Source: Hippophae tibetana | Lineage: Eukaryota > Streptophyta > Magnoliopsida > Rosales > Elaeagnaceae | NCBI GenBank assembly: GCA_037013495.1 | Contig: JAZDXN010000029.1 | Span: forward strand, 5,716,501 to 5,780,500 | Length of the DNA stretch: 64,000 nucleotides | Reading direction: 5' to 3' | Shown here: one piece after another, positions 47,037 through 58,243 of the stretch | Numbering within the stretch: position 1 is the stretch's first letter | How the letters are laid out: each line of letters starts with the position of its first letter | Notes under the pieces: generated by a model | The model's database searches: none | Told to the model about the DNA's origin: nothing | The model's input: the letters and a program-made list of their open reading frames with translations, nothing else | Made by a program: the position numbers and the translations under genes

Positions 47037-50000
47037 TGATAAGCGAAAACCTGTATTGTCGATTCTGCCAATACTTTGGTTTTATATTTATAAAACTCTC
47101 GCAAGTGCACGTATCATTTCATAGAAAATTATAAGTATACTCTCAAGGTCGATCTAAGAAAGAAATATATGTGGTTTTTAATTTATTATTCAAATTTTTT
47201 AAAATGAAATTAAATCCTAAACATAGATAGAGATTTAATAAACATTGATGCAAATTTTATCTCTTAAAATAATGGAGTATTTATGGATATAATAACTAAA
47301 TTAATTATGCTTGCTCATATTATTTAGGCTATTAAAGATATAAATTGATATTTATTAATTCTCTTTTTTTATATGAATACCACCTTTGTTGGGGTTAGAT
47401 ATTCTTTATTAATTAAACAAATCAATTAACACCTATGAGTGGGGTTGATAACTAATTTGGTTAATTAAATTAATTCATTCTTCTAAGAGATTGAAAATGA
47501 ACCATTTAAATGCCACCTTTGGTGGGATTAGACAGTTTAAACTTTATTCAAAATGTCTTAATTAAACCTAAGAATTTAATTATCTGAGTACTAACTTTCA
47601 AGTTTTAAAACTACTACTGAAAACATTTTGTCAATACATTTTCAGATAATAATTCTTATAAAAACTTTTGAAATAGAGCTTCACTCCTAGAATGACATGT
47701 ATGATGAAGGATATGAATATACCCTAATTGTATGTGTGGTCATTTGAGAACTTAGAACGTAATGAATCTTGGTGAATTTAATTCTCATAGGAATATAGTG
47801 AATTAATTTAGCGAGGTGTGTCTATACGGAGCTCGGAAGAGATGTATGGATAAAATTAGAAGTTTTCGGTTGACAAATTAAATGTACTAAAAATATATAA
47901 ATCAATAGAAAGTAACATGATTTGAGTGGATTAATTTGGTGAAAAACTACAATCCTAGATTTCTTTTATTTTTTTATTAAACTCCTTTCTTAAACTTTTT
48001 CCAAATCAATGATCGTTTTGGATAAAATCAGAGAGAGATAATTTTAGTACTCAACAAATTATAGTAACAAATCTTCGTGGGAATGATAACTTACTTATCA
48101 AATTTTATTACTTGTGACCATGTATGCTTGCACGTTTTATGCTCTCTAAAAGAGACAACAAGTTTTTAGCGCCCCACTCGGCACATCAAGCAGCGTGAAC
48201 GAGGAAACCTCTACCCTAATCGCTTTGGTTGGGTTTTAAAGACACGCGCGCATCCTAGACGTTTCTTCTATGATCTAACGGTCCACGTTGCGCGCGTGGA
48301 TAACGGCGCGTGGACTTCTTCTCCTACGCAGAAAATTCAACTTTAATTAATTGCATTTTGACCCACAATTTTAATTCAAATTACATTTTAAACTTTCTTT
48401 AATTACAATTAAGCCCTTTTCTAATTTAAATTAAATTTTAAACTTTTAATAATTAAAATTAAGCCCGATTTAAATTTAAATTATATTTTAGACTTTTATA
48501 AATTGCAAGAAAGAACTCTTTTATTTGAAATTATATTTGTGGACATAAATTTGCAATTAAGTACGGTTTCGATTCAAATTATTTAATTTTGTTAAAAATG
48601 TATTCCTTAACACATAAAAGGTAAATATTAATTTATTTAACTAAAATTAACTAAAAATGTCAAGAACATAGCAATTATAATTAATAAAATAGATTAAAAT
48701 AACTATATAAAATATAGTTATCCACCCCCAAACTTAAGTTTTTGCTAGTCCTCGAGCAAAAGGAAAGAAATAAAACAAAAATAACTGCATTTAAAATAAT
48801 GATTTTCAAAATATTTCTTTTTAGTCATTCCAAATTACATAACTCAAAGAAATAAAAGAATTATATCTAAGTATCAAAATCAATTTAAAAATATATTACA
48901 TTTTCACAATGAATTTTAGTGTGTGTGAAGTCTTTTCATATTTCATCACATGCAATCTAGATGAGTTTATGCAAATATAAAATCAAATAGATTTTAATGA
49001 AATCACAAATCTCATAAGTTTATTTTTCATTTCTCTCTCCACTAATGTAGACAAACACAACCAAAAATCAATAGAACTTTATTAAGCTTGTAATGTATGG
49101 CTTAGGTAAAGGTAGGATAAAGGATAATATTTTGCTTAAAACTTTTCCTAAACACATCATTTTAGGATTCAAACAAGATACCTTCTATCATCACAATAAA
49201 TACTTCCCAATTTGGCATTTAACATCACATACAATAACCATTTTTGTTTTATTTTTTTTCTTTTTTTTTTCCTATTCAGAATCTATTTTTTTTCCAGTAT
49301 TCTCTTTTTTCTGATATATGTTTAAATATTTACTAAAAATTGTCACATGTTAGTTAGATAAGAAAAATAGATATATCTGCACACATATATATATTTTTTA
49401 AGTAGGCTTTTGAAATGAAATAAAAATATATATATAAACTTTGAAGCTCAAAAGGGGTATACTATGGATAAAACATGTGAAGGTAGATAGAAAGGCTCAA
49501 ACGATCCAAAGATGGCCTAAATCATTTTCTTAGTTAAATGTTATCTATAATTTTACCTCGAGATAAAATAAAAAAAATCCTAAGAACTGTGACATCTTGC
49601 TGGCGTGGGCGCGGCAGTACGCGCAGATAGGGCATAGGTGGGCAACGTTGCGCATAGATGAGGCGTAGGTGTGCACAGATAGGAGTAGGCTGGGCGTAGG
49701 TGCACGCGGATGGGAGCAGGCTGGGCGCATGCATGCACGGACGGGAGCAAAGGTGAGTGAGGCGCGTGCGGAAGAGAGAGCTGGGGCGCGGTGGCCTACG
49801 CGTTTTCCTCCTTTTTGACCTTTTTGACCCATTTTGTCCTATTTTTCCATATTTGTTGACTTTTTCTTATTTATTTTATGAATATATTTGTGATGTATTG
49901 CCTCCAGTATTCCTCTTTGAGTCTTTAAGTTACATTTTTAAGCGAAAATACCTGAAAAACAATAAAAATACCTGTGATTCTAAAAAGACGAATTTATATA

Positions 50001-50092
50001 AATATATGATAAAATCATATAAATATATATATTTTTAATCAATTAATGTGTATAAAATCATGGTAATTTGAGTACTTTTTGAGCACTCATCA
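47037..50092 (-). repeat. 5' LTR of the gag-less element, internally replaced
   Basis: The lower part 47037-47688 and the upper part 49585-50092 match the 3' LTR (42028-42734 and about 43360-43807). The middle, about 625 bases covering the TATA box, R region and poly(A) signal, is missing and replaced by 1.9 kb of other retroelement DNA. This promoter is therefore destroyed. Confidence 0.8.
47689..49584. repeat. Inverted composite of LTR-B halves and a gypsy 3' UTR
   Basis: 47689-48172 matches the end of LTR family B (29400-29875) in plus orientation and is followed by 'aagtttttagcgcc', a decayed tRNA-Asp-type primer site. 48180-48722 matches the start of LTR B in minus orientation. At 48723 'cacccccaaacttaag...ctcgagcaaa' is the complement of a polypurine tract, so 48723-49584 is a 3' untranslated region on the minus strand. 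The two LTR halves point in opposite directions, implying rearrangement after or during insertion. Confidence 0.65.
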
Positions 50093-50097
50093 CTCAT

Positions 50098-51170
50098 ATA
50101 CATTCCTATATTGTTAAAGAATGTCAAAGCAACATAATCTAATGATCTTAAAATCTATGAAGTGTGGTATAGAATGGTTGAAGGAGAGATGGTGGAATGA
50201 TGGATTTATAGTGATGGGGAATTTTGTTTCCATGGAATCTAATGGACTTAAAATCTAATGATTATCTAAGGCATGAGATCTTGAGATAAGAGCATATGTC
50301 AAAATTTATGGTACATCTTAGAAGCATAAAAATGTATCGACTTTAAAAAGAAACTATTTATGGAGATGAATAAAGAATTATGTAGCCAACTTTGTAGCTA
50401 ATTTCATGATATACCAACAAGTCATGGTAGAACATAAGAAATCCATTGGACTACTTCAACCATTCCTTGTAGTGGAATGGAAATGGGACAATGTAATCAT
50501 AGACTTCGTACAAGGGTTGTCTCATACTTCTCAAGGTCATGATTCCATTTGGGTAACTATTGATCATGCCACAAAGTCAACTAATTTAATTCTAGTTAAA
50601 ACTGGATACTTAGTGAATACTTTGAGTAAATTGTACATTTGAGATATCATACAATATATGGTATACCAAATTCGATTATATCATATTGGGATCCCAAATT
50701 TACCTCATGTTTATGAAAATGTGTATAAGAAGCTTTGGGTATAGAAATATTACATAACATGGCTCATCATTCTGAAATGGATGCATAATCTAAAAGGGTT
50801 ATTCAAATGTTAGAAGACATGTTATAAGCCTTTGCTATTGAATTGAAGAGGAATTGGAGCATACACCTACCATTGGTTGAGTTCTCCTACAACAACAATT
50901 ATCATGATAGTATTAGGATGTCACCTTATGAAGCCTTGGATGGATGACTATGTAGATCTCCAATGTACGGGACATAATGTGAATATTTTATCAAACTTAT
51001 ATTATAGAAGAAACAATTGAAAAAATTTGCATTGCATATGACAAACATTTTTTTAGTTCAAAGTTCATTCAAGAGTTATGTTGATGAGGGGCTTGATCAT
51101 AAAAGTGGATGATTACATTTTTTTAAAAGTCAAATATGAACGAGAGTAACTCATTTTGGAATAAAAAGAA
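50098..51170 (+). pseudogene. Chromovirus integrase, decayed
   Basis: Continuation of the pol gene after the family A insertion. The 78-residue frame at 50406-50642 reads 'CQQV'-like 'YQQVMVEHKKSIGLLQP', 'EWKWDNVIIDFVQGLSHT' and 'HDSIWVTIDHATKS', the chromovirus integrase core ('EWKWE.I.MDFV.GLP', 'DAIWVIVDRLTKS'). Later, with stops: 'SYWDPKFTS', 'RVIQMLEDML', 'HLPLVEFSYNNNYHDSI' and 'MSPYEAL'. No chromodomain and no 3' LTR were found before other elements begin. Confidence 0.85.
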
Positions 51171-51839
51171 TGCTAATTAATTATTGCTATTTACTTTTAG
51201 TTATTTTAATTTTTCTCCTTAAAATATAAAAACACAAAAAATTGATTTTTATTTTTTAAAATGTTAAAAATTAGTTTCTAATAAAATAATCTCTGTGGGA
51301 ACGATCTTTTCTAATTGTTATATTACTTGTTGCGATACATATACTTGCATATTCATTGCATAAACTTCTTGTGTGATGATCAAGATGCATCTTCAATACT
51401 ATAATGTCTCCACTAAACTTTCACTAGTGGTATTTCTGTTATCCTCAAGTTCCTGACTTAGAAATTAATTATCATTATTGGTTCTTCTTCATATTATGTG
51501 TTTTCTTATAACAACAATTCTATCCAATCCAAAATACTATTCTTATTTTTTTGACATTCTTGTAGAGTAGACACATGAAAAACATTATGAACTAGTGACA
51601 GTTCTTGAGGTAACTCCAATTGATATAGTACATCACAGAATCTTTTTTACAATTTGGAACAGAAGGAATCTGAGAAAAATAATATGGTTTATTTATTTTT
51701 TGTCTTGTATGTTATTTTTTAGTATATTAATAGTTCATAATCTGGATAAGAATGATATGTATAAGTCTTGTAAGTCCTTTGTTTCTACGTTATAATTTCC
51801 ATGTGCAAATATGGAGTCTTTTATATTACTTGGTGTATT
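51171..51839. other. LTR-like fragment and unassigned DNA
   Basis: 51280-51360 ('ctctgtgggaacgatc...acttgttgcgatacatatacttgca') resembles the end of gypsy LTRs such as family B (29795-29850). The remainder has a 66-codon open frame at 51595-51795 of no known family. Confidence 0.35.
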
Positions 51840-52880
51840 ATCTTCTTCTATGTAAGTTGGTTGCTAATGGTTTGGTGATGCACAAACGCACTTTGTTATG
51901 TATACTCGGTATGTGAGCATGTTTACGCATACCATGGGATTGGTTTTCATAGTATGCATGCTAGGTTTTATTGTTTATGATCTTGTTTCATTTAACTTAT
52001 GGATATATAGAAAAATAACTTCTTAGAAGGCTTGTCAACTTAGCTCACCAACTCATCGATAACTCTAGTTGGGGATGTTCTATGTCTATTGTCTTCATAT
52101 CACAACTTGGAAATTTATGGAAAGTAGGGATGGTTTCTTTCATCTGTGTGATACGCACAGTTAAAAATTATTGTCGTTTTGAGAACAAACATATGATTTT
52201 GAGTTTTACATTTGCCATAATTTGATTATTTATTCATGAGGTGGGGTAGTACAATACATATTCATGCAAAATACAGTAGATGAAATTTAAGTACTCTAAT
52301 GTCTATAGGTACAAGGTATTCCACAATAGGCTCCATGAATTATAGAGGTTTTTCTGGAGGGTGCCACCTTTGGGATGGATAAATGTCGACACAAATGGCA
52401 TTGTTTTTGGATCACTAGGCATGTTCAGGTGTGTTGGTGTTTTTTGAACCTTAAGGTCATTTGTTAAGGGATGTTTCTACATCTCACTTGGGATCTCCTA
52501 TTCTTTTGAGGTCAAACTTGTAACAACCATGCATGAGGTTATGTATGATACAATTTTTGGTGGAGGAAACTTTGGTTGGTGTCGGACTCGATTTATATTG
52601 TTACTCTTTTATGAATTGGGTCACTCTCAGCTTCATGGACATGATATTCTACTTGGGTTGATTGCTTAGAGAAAGTTGCTCACATGGAGTTTCATTGCTT
52701 CCATATTTATAGTATAGGTAATGCTTCCTATGATAGTTTAGTTTCTTCTACCCCTATTATTTGTAGAGTGACTTGGTAATGGGATGTATTGGTAGGTTAA
52801 CAAGAAATATAATTATAGGTTTTGTTGAGATTTACTTTATATCTTTTTCTTTATATATTTAATACTACTTGTAGTTGGAG
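51840..52880 (+). pseudogene. LINE (non-LTR retrotransposon) RNase H-like C-terminal remnant
   Basis: Plus-strand translation in changing frames gives 'QNTVDEI.VL' and 'VQGIP...AP', then near 52365-52560 'PPLGWINVDTNG', 'GSLGMFRCVGVF', 'SFVKGCFYISLG' and 'SFEVKLVTTMHEVMYD', and near 52690-52790 'FHCFHIYSIGNAS.DSLVSS'. This is the order of the plant LINE RNase H domain ('PP.GWIKVNTDG', 'G.GG.FR...G.FVKGCF...LG..FAFEAEL', 'HI.REGN..AD.L'). Stops and shifts are frequent; the first Asp (NVDTNG) is recognisable. The reverse transcriptase part is absent or unrecognisable. Confidence 0.7.
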
Positions 52881-53934
52881 AGCCAAATAAAAATGTGGTA
52901 AGGAAGTGCCAGCTTAGTTGGGATGTCTCTGTGTAGTTACCAAGGCTTGTCAGCTATAACTTTCATTAAGAAAAATTATTTTTCATTTTCTGGATTGAGT
53001 TTACTAGTATGAGACATCTATAAATTACTAAAAATGCATTTGAGTATTTTATCAAAAAATTGAACTCAAGATACATATATATTTCATAAAACTTAATAAT
53101 TCTTGAAAATACATATTATTTTTAGTTGATTTTTTTCCAAAGGTTGCTAGTGGACCTCTAAACCTTGATAGCCCTGGATCTATTACTTTCATCTCAGTCT
53201 AAATACTTTAATTTCAGGGTGAGATATTGTTAGAACTCCATTGTTATTGTAACAATGTCAATCCGGTAACAATTTTGTTTAACAATGATATATTTGTTTA
53301 ATAATATTGACAATAAAATTTAATTAATTATAGAAATAATATAAATAATTTTTATATTTTATTATAACAATAAAAAAATATTGCCAATGATATTTACCTT
53401 ATTTTATTACAAAATACATAGTTAATTATGCGTGTCTTATGTGCCTTCCTATTCCTCTAAATTATGTGAGTTCTACTATTAAGGAGACTATGAACCAAAC
53501 TGATTGGGATTCCTTACCTCTTTGGATCCTTGATCCATGATCCTGGATCCTTGATCCTGGATCCTTGATTCATTATGTCTGTTGTCGTATGTAACAAAAA
53601 AAAATCAAGAAACGAAAAAAAATGATATAAAAGGAAAAAATAGTAATAATAGTATTTTAAAAATTTGTATCTATGAAAATAGTATTTTTTATGATAAATT
53701 TATACATTTTATTATTAAAAAAATCTGATATATTGTTTCACATTTAACATCATCCATTCAACCAATGTTCAAATTTAAATATAGTTATTTAGGTTTATTA
53801 AAGGTTAATGCTTTTAAATATAGTTATTTTTAATTATAGTAAAACAATATTTTCATTTTTGTTAAATGAAATAAAATATGTTTTTAAAAATAATATATAT
53901 ATATATATATATAATATTTAATTTCTCAAACCGT
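52881..53934. other. AT-rich DNA upstream of the H-protein exon
   Basis: No gene recognised. Contains a short tandem array of GGATCC/TTGATCC units at 53516-53575 and a (TA)n run near 53885-53912. Confidence 0.4.
53516..53575. repeat. Short GGATCCTTGATCC tandem array
   Basis: Four or so imperfect copies of a 13-14 base unit (ggatccttgatcc, then atgatcct) with internal GATC palindromes. Confidence 0.75.
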
Positions 53935-53943
53935 TATAAATAA
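53935..53943 (+). promoter_or_regulatory. TATA box of the H-protein gene
   Basis: TATAAATAA, 80 bases before the ATG at 54023. A start of transcription about 30 bases on gives a 5' UTR of roughly 55 bases, which is plausible for a plant gene. Confidence 0.6.
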
Positions 53944-54022
53944 AGCGAATATCAGGGGCGAGAGTTATGTGTGTACTAGAAGCCGGTGGTGTTCGGTAAG
54001 TGAGTCTGGGTTGATTAAAACT

Positions 54023-54101
54023 ATGGCTTCAAGATTATTGTGGGGTTCAAGAGCTGCTTCGTATCTCAGATTATCTGTATCCCACAGAGGATTTTCTTCC
54101 G
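54023..54101 (+). CDS. GDCH: Exon 1 of mitochondrial glycine cleavage H protein (partial)
   Basis: Twenty-six codons plus one base: starts MASRLLWGSRAASYLR and ends HRGFSS, followed by a GT donor at 54102. This matches, by recall, the mitochondrial targeting peptide of the plant H-protein 2 type (Arabidopsis form begins MACRLFWASRVASHLR and has QRGFSS before the lipoyl domain), with about 18 of 26 residues alike. The H protein shuttles the aminomethyl group on a lipoyl-lysine in the glycine decarboxylase complex of photorespiration. Arg/Ser-rich with no acidic residues, as expected of a presequence. Phase 1 fits the expected Val codon at the junction. The lipoyl-domain exon is not found: a Copia element starts at 54342. 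Either intron 1 is now very large, or this is an orphan exon. Confidence 0.68.
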
Positions 54102-54341
54102 GTATTTTTTTGTTCGTTAATTTGTAGATTATCAATTTATGTCTGTCCATGCAGGATCACCTCTGCTAAGTGCTAACTATTCTAAAATGGTTTTTCTTTT
54201 GAATTTTTTTTGTTCTTGTTTTTTACTTTTTCCCCTTAATAATAGTATATTTTCATAATGCCTTTGATTTTGCGTTTTTCTAATTGATGTCATAGGATGG
54301 GAACTCGGCTCTAGTAGATCAAAACTTGTTTGTGTAAACAT

Positions 54342-54996
54342 TGTTGAAAATGAATTTAAATAAAAAAAAATATTTTTTATTATTTTATTACCGTTATTTC
54401 ATAAATGATGTAACTGTCATTTTCATAATTATATGATCATTATTTTTATGACCGTTATTTTTATAATTATGTGACCGTTATTTTTATGACCGTTATTTTC
54501 ATAATTATGTGACCATTAATTTTATGATCGTTATTCTCATAATTATGTGACCGTTATTTTTATGATCGTTATTTTCATAATTATGTGTCTGTTATTTTCA
54601 TAATTATATGACCATTACACATATTTTTTCCAATATAAAAAGGGGCAATAACCCTCAGTTTAGAATATAACTTAACAACTCAAAAACAGTTCTACGGTTT
54701 TCATAGAAAAATCAAGAAAAGAAAATTCAGAATTATTTTCTCAGATTTCCGAGCAACATAAATATTTAAAAGGTGTAGTATTCCGGACTTCATCAGTGCA
54801 ATGAAGTTCCGAGACAGAAAATGATTCTGGGCTGTTTTATCGTGGGGACGACGGGGCTGTGTTTGCTTGCACAAATTTGGGTAGAGCCACGAAACGTCTT
54901 AAAGAGAGTGACCTAGTCCGCGACTCAACCCAATAAATTCATTTCAGGTTATCGGTAATATTGTTCTTACATAGTTTTTCACATATTTGTTCCAAC
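54342..54996 (+). repeat. 5' LTR of Copia element 2
   Basis: Begins TGTTGAAAAT and ends TTCCAACA (TGTTG/CAACA inverted termini), 655 bases. It holds a tandem repeat array (54417-54612), a TATA-like 'tataaaaagg' (54637) and the conserved 'ggtagagccacgaaacgtc' and 'gacctagtccgcgactcaac' blocks typical of this Copia group. It is followed by 'attttaagacgaattc' rather than the usual initiator tRNA-Met site. Confidence 0.85.
54417..54612 (+). repeat. U3 tandem repeats of the Copia 2 LTR, about 38-bp unit
   Basis: Five to six imperfect copies of 'cataattatgtgaccgtta' plus 'tttttatgaccgttatttt', located upstream of the TATA-like box. Such U3 repeats commonly act as enhancers in LTRs; that role is inferred here. 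Confidence 0.8.
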
Positions 54997-55014
54997 AATT
55001 TTAAGACGAATTCT

Positions 55015-55905
55015 ATCTGCCATATCTAATGAAATGTTAATTGCTGATATCAACAAAGCATTTCGTTTTGAAGAAATACACTTTAAAAATAGAGACAAAA
55101 AAAATGTTATTCTTCTTAACCATGTAAACTGTCGCTTTTGTTCTTATTATTGAAAAATCAACACTGCCTAATTCTCATATTGAAGCTACAATAAAGGATT
55201 TAAACATCTGGATAAAAAATTATTTTCTATGCAATTTTTTTTTATTCTTAATGGATTAGCTGATAACTTGTATGATTATTATAACTCTGATATCGTTTGC
55301 TAAGGAAATTTGGGAAGCACTTCAAAAGAAGTACGATACTGAGGAAGCTGAAACTAAGAAGTATGATGTCAGTAGATACATGAAGTATCAAATGATTGAT
55401 GACAAATCTGTGGAAGCTCAATCACACGAACTGCAGAAGATAGCACACAAAATAACTTTTGAAGGTATGACTTTAATTGAACAATTTCAAGTAGCTGTTA
55501 TTATAGATAAATTACCCCATGCTTAGAAAGATTTTAAGAATACACTTAGACATAAAACTAAGAAATTTTCTTTAGAAAGTCTTATAACCCGTTTAAGAAT
55601 AAAAGAAGAAGCCCGAAAATAAGACCAAAGAGATGAAGTACTCGTTGTCTCAAACAATAGTACCAATAAGAAACCCTCATCTACAATTTTGAAACCTAAA
55701 GATAGAAATATAAAAACTCAGAATCACAATAATAACCAAAATCGCAACCACCAAAATAGAAACAAAAACTATCCTCTACAGAATGGACCTTAACCCCCTT
55801 AAGGAATAACACATTCATGTGTTATAGTTGTAACAGACTTGGCCACTTGGCCAGGAACTGCCGGAACAGGAATCGTTCTGCCCCACAGGCGAACCTTACC
55901 GAAGA
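55015..55905 (+). pseudogene. Copia element 2: gag, decayed
   Basis: Plus-strand frames give 'MLIADINKAFRFE', then at 55272-55526 'AKEIWEALQKKYDTEEA', 'FQVAVIIDKLPHA' and the gag continuation ('SLESLITRLRIKEEARK') after a stop. An Asn-rich tail precedes an intact zinc knuckle CYSCNRLGHLARNC near 55817-55858. Several stops make the gene non-functional. Confidence 0.85.
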
Positions 55906-56950
55906 TTAACTTATTGCTATGATATATGAAATCAATTTTGTTGATGGATCCGAGGGGTGTTGGGTGAACACTAGTACTTCTCACCATGTTCACTATAATC
56001 GAGACATGTTCAAGTCCTACTCTGATTCTGAGGATAAGAAAGTGTTGTTGGGTGACTCCCACTCCACTAAAGTTGTTGGTACTGGTGAGGTGGAATTGAA
56101 GTTTACCTTTGGAAAGACTATGATCTTGAAAGATGTTTTGCATACTCCAAAGATGAGAAAGAACTTAGTTTCGGGATATCTTCTTTACAAAACTGGATTT
56201 ACTCAAACTATAGGGGTTGATTTATATACAATTACTAAAAATAATATTTTTTGTTAGGAAAGGGTACGCCACTAATGGCATGTTTAAATTGAATGTTGAG
56301 TTCCTTTAATATTTGGCATGCTAGACTTTGTCATGTTAATAAACGCATAATCAAGAACATGAGTAGCTTAGAACTAATTCCTAAATTATCTTTGAATGAT
56401 TTTGGAAAAATGTGACTTTTATAGTCAAGCTAAAATAACAAAAAATTCACATAAGTCAGTAGTTAGAGAATCTGAACCTTTAGAATTAATACATTATGAC
56501 ATATGTGAACTTGATGGAAATTTAACAAGAAATGGGAAACACTATTTTATAACTTTTATAAATGACTGTTCAGATTACACTTACGTATATCTAATGAAAA
56601 ATAAAAGTGAAGTATTTGACATTTTTAAAATATTTATGACTGAGATTGAGAATCAACTTAACAGAAAAATAAAAAGGTTTTGAAGTGATAGAGGCATTGA
56701 ATATGATTCCAATATCTTCAATGATTTTTATAAAACTCATGGAATCATTCATGAAAAATAACTGTACCTTATTCTTCTGAAATGAATGGCAAAGCTGAAA
56801 GAAAAAATAGAACTTTTATTGAGTCAGTTATTACAATTTTATTAAACTCTGGTGCTGCTTCCCATTGATGGGATGAAATTTTATTAATTGTTTGCTATGT
56901 GCTAAATAAAGTGCCTAAATCTACTAGTAAAATTTCATCGTCTGAAATTT
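55906..56950 (+). pseudogene. Copia element 2: protease and integrase, inactive
   Basis: The frame 55919-56257 is the protease: where the group has W-V-D-T-G-A-S, this copy reads WVNTSTSHH, so the catalytic Asp (to Asn) and the Gly (to Ser) are both lost. Later 'KVLLGDSHSTKVVGTGEVE' and 'LKDVLHTPKMRKNLVSG' are conserved. The integrase in 56396-56683 shows 'LELIHYDICELDG' and 'FINDCSDYTYVYL', then a stop replaces the Arg before SDRG. Frame changes and stops continue to 56950. Confidence 0.85.
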
Positions 56951-57039
56951 TGAAAAATAAGAAACTTAACTTATTTTAAAACTTAGGGTTATTTAGTCTA
57001 TGTTAGGATCTCCGATCCTTAAAAGAAATAAAACTTACT

Positions 57040-58243
57040 AGTAGAACATACGAATGTGTATTCATAGCATATGTTGTGAATAGTAAAGCTTATAAATTCT
57101 ATGACTTAAATGATCATAGTTATAGAATCAAATGATGTTTACTACTATGAATATAGGTTTCCATTTAAATTGAAGAATAGTGGGGGTTCATCTTCTAGTT
57201 GTTTACCCATAACTAGAAATATTGAACAAAATGAAGAATTAAACACTGAAATTAGAAGAAGTAAACGAGCTTGAACCCTTAAGGATTTTGGGTTAGATTT
57301 TTATGCTTATACCTTATAGGAGGATCCCCAAACTCGTAAAGAATCATTCTCTACTTTAGATGACAACTTATGGGAAGAAACCATAAATGATGAAATGGAC
57401 TCTCATGAGTATAATAAAACTTGGCATTTAGTGGACTTACCACATGGTTGTAAAACCATAGGATGTAAATGGATACAAAAGAAGAAATTAAAACTCGATG
57501 GTACTATTGAAAAGTACAAAGCTCGTATTGTAGTTAAATGGTATCGGCAAAGGGAAAATGTAGATTTATTTGATACCTTTTCACCAGTCACACGAATAAC
57601 TTCCATACGTGTACTTTTTTCTCTTGCTGCTATCCATGATTTAGTAGTACATCAAATGGATGTTAAAACTACTTTCTTAAATGGTGATTTAGAAGAAGAA
57701 ATTTATATGGATCAACCTGAAGGTTTTGTTATCGCAGGTCAAGAAAATAAAGTTTGTAAACTAGATAAATCTCTGTATGGTCTAAAATAAGCACCTAAGC
57801 AATGGCATGAGAAATTTGATAATATAGTTAACCCACATGAATTCAAAATGAATGAAAGTGACAAATGCATTTATTATAAATTAGAAGATAACATTTGCAC
57901 TATTATATGTTTATATGTGGATGACATGCTTATTTTTGGATCAAATATTCATGTTGTGAATAATGTGAAAACTTTATTAAGTATTAACTTTGATATGAAA
58001 GATCTCAGAGAAGCGAGTGTAATCCTTGGTATAAAGATTACTAGGTCTGAAAAGGGAATTTATTTAGATCAATCTCATTACATTGAGAAGATCTTAAAGA
58101 AATATAATTGCTTTAACTGTAAACATGCATGTACTCCGTATGATCCTAGTGTAAAGTTGTTCAAGAACATCAGAGACGGTGTTAGACAAACTAAGTATGC
58201 GAGCATCATTGGTAGCATACGTTATGCTACTGATTGTACTAGA
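57040..58243 (+). pseudogene. Copia element 2: reverse transcriptase, truncated
   Basis: The frames 57395-57790 and 57848-58246 carry 'TWHLVDLPHGCKTIGCKW', 'VDLFDTFSPVTRITSIR', 'MDVKTTFLNGDLEEEI', 'SLYGLK' and an intact YVDDM box, then 'DMKDLREASVILGIKI'. A stop separates the two parts after SLYGLK. The sequence ends at 'GSIRYATDCTR', where the family A element is inserted (candidate TSD ctaga, 58239-58243). RNase H and the 3' LTR lie beyond the window or are lost. Confidence 0.88.

Larger units (their letters stand above)
42028..50092 (-). mobile_element. Family A element without gag or pol, TSD CTCAT
   Basis: A minus-strand LTR retrotransposon bounded by TGATGAGCG... at 42028 and ...CACTCATCA at 50092, flanked on both sides by CTCAT (42023-42027 and 50093-50097). 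3' LTR: 42028-43807. 5' LTR: 47037-50092, enlarged by an internal composite insertion. The 3.2 kb internal region has, in element order, a decayed tRNA-Asp primer site (47013-47034), leader stem-loops (46160-46260), the post-pol hairpins (45760-45808) and the polypurine tract (43808-43828), but no gag, protease or polymerase sequence. It resembles a non-autonomous (LARD-like) derivative or an internal deletion. It interrupts the chromovirus pol. Confidence 0.9.
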
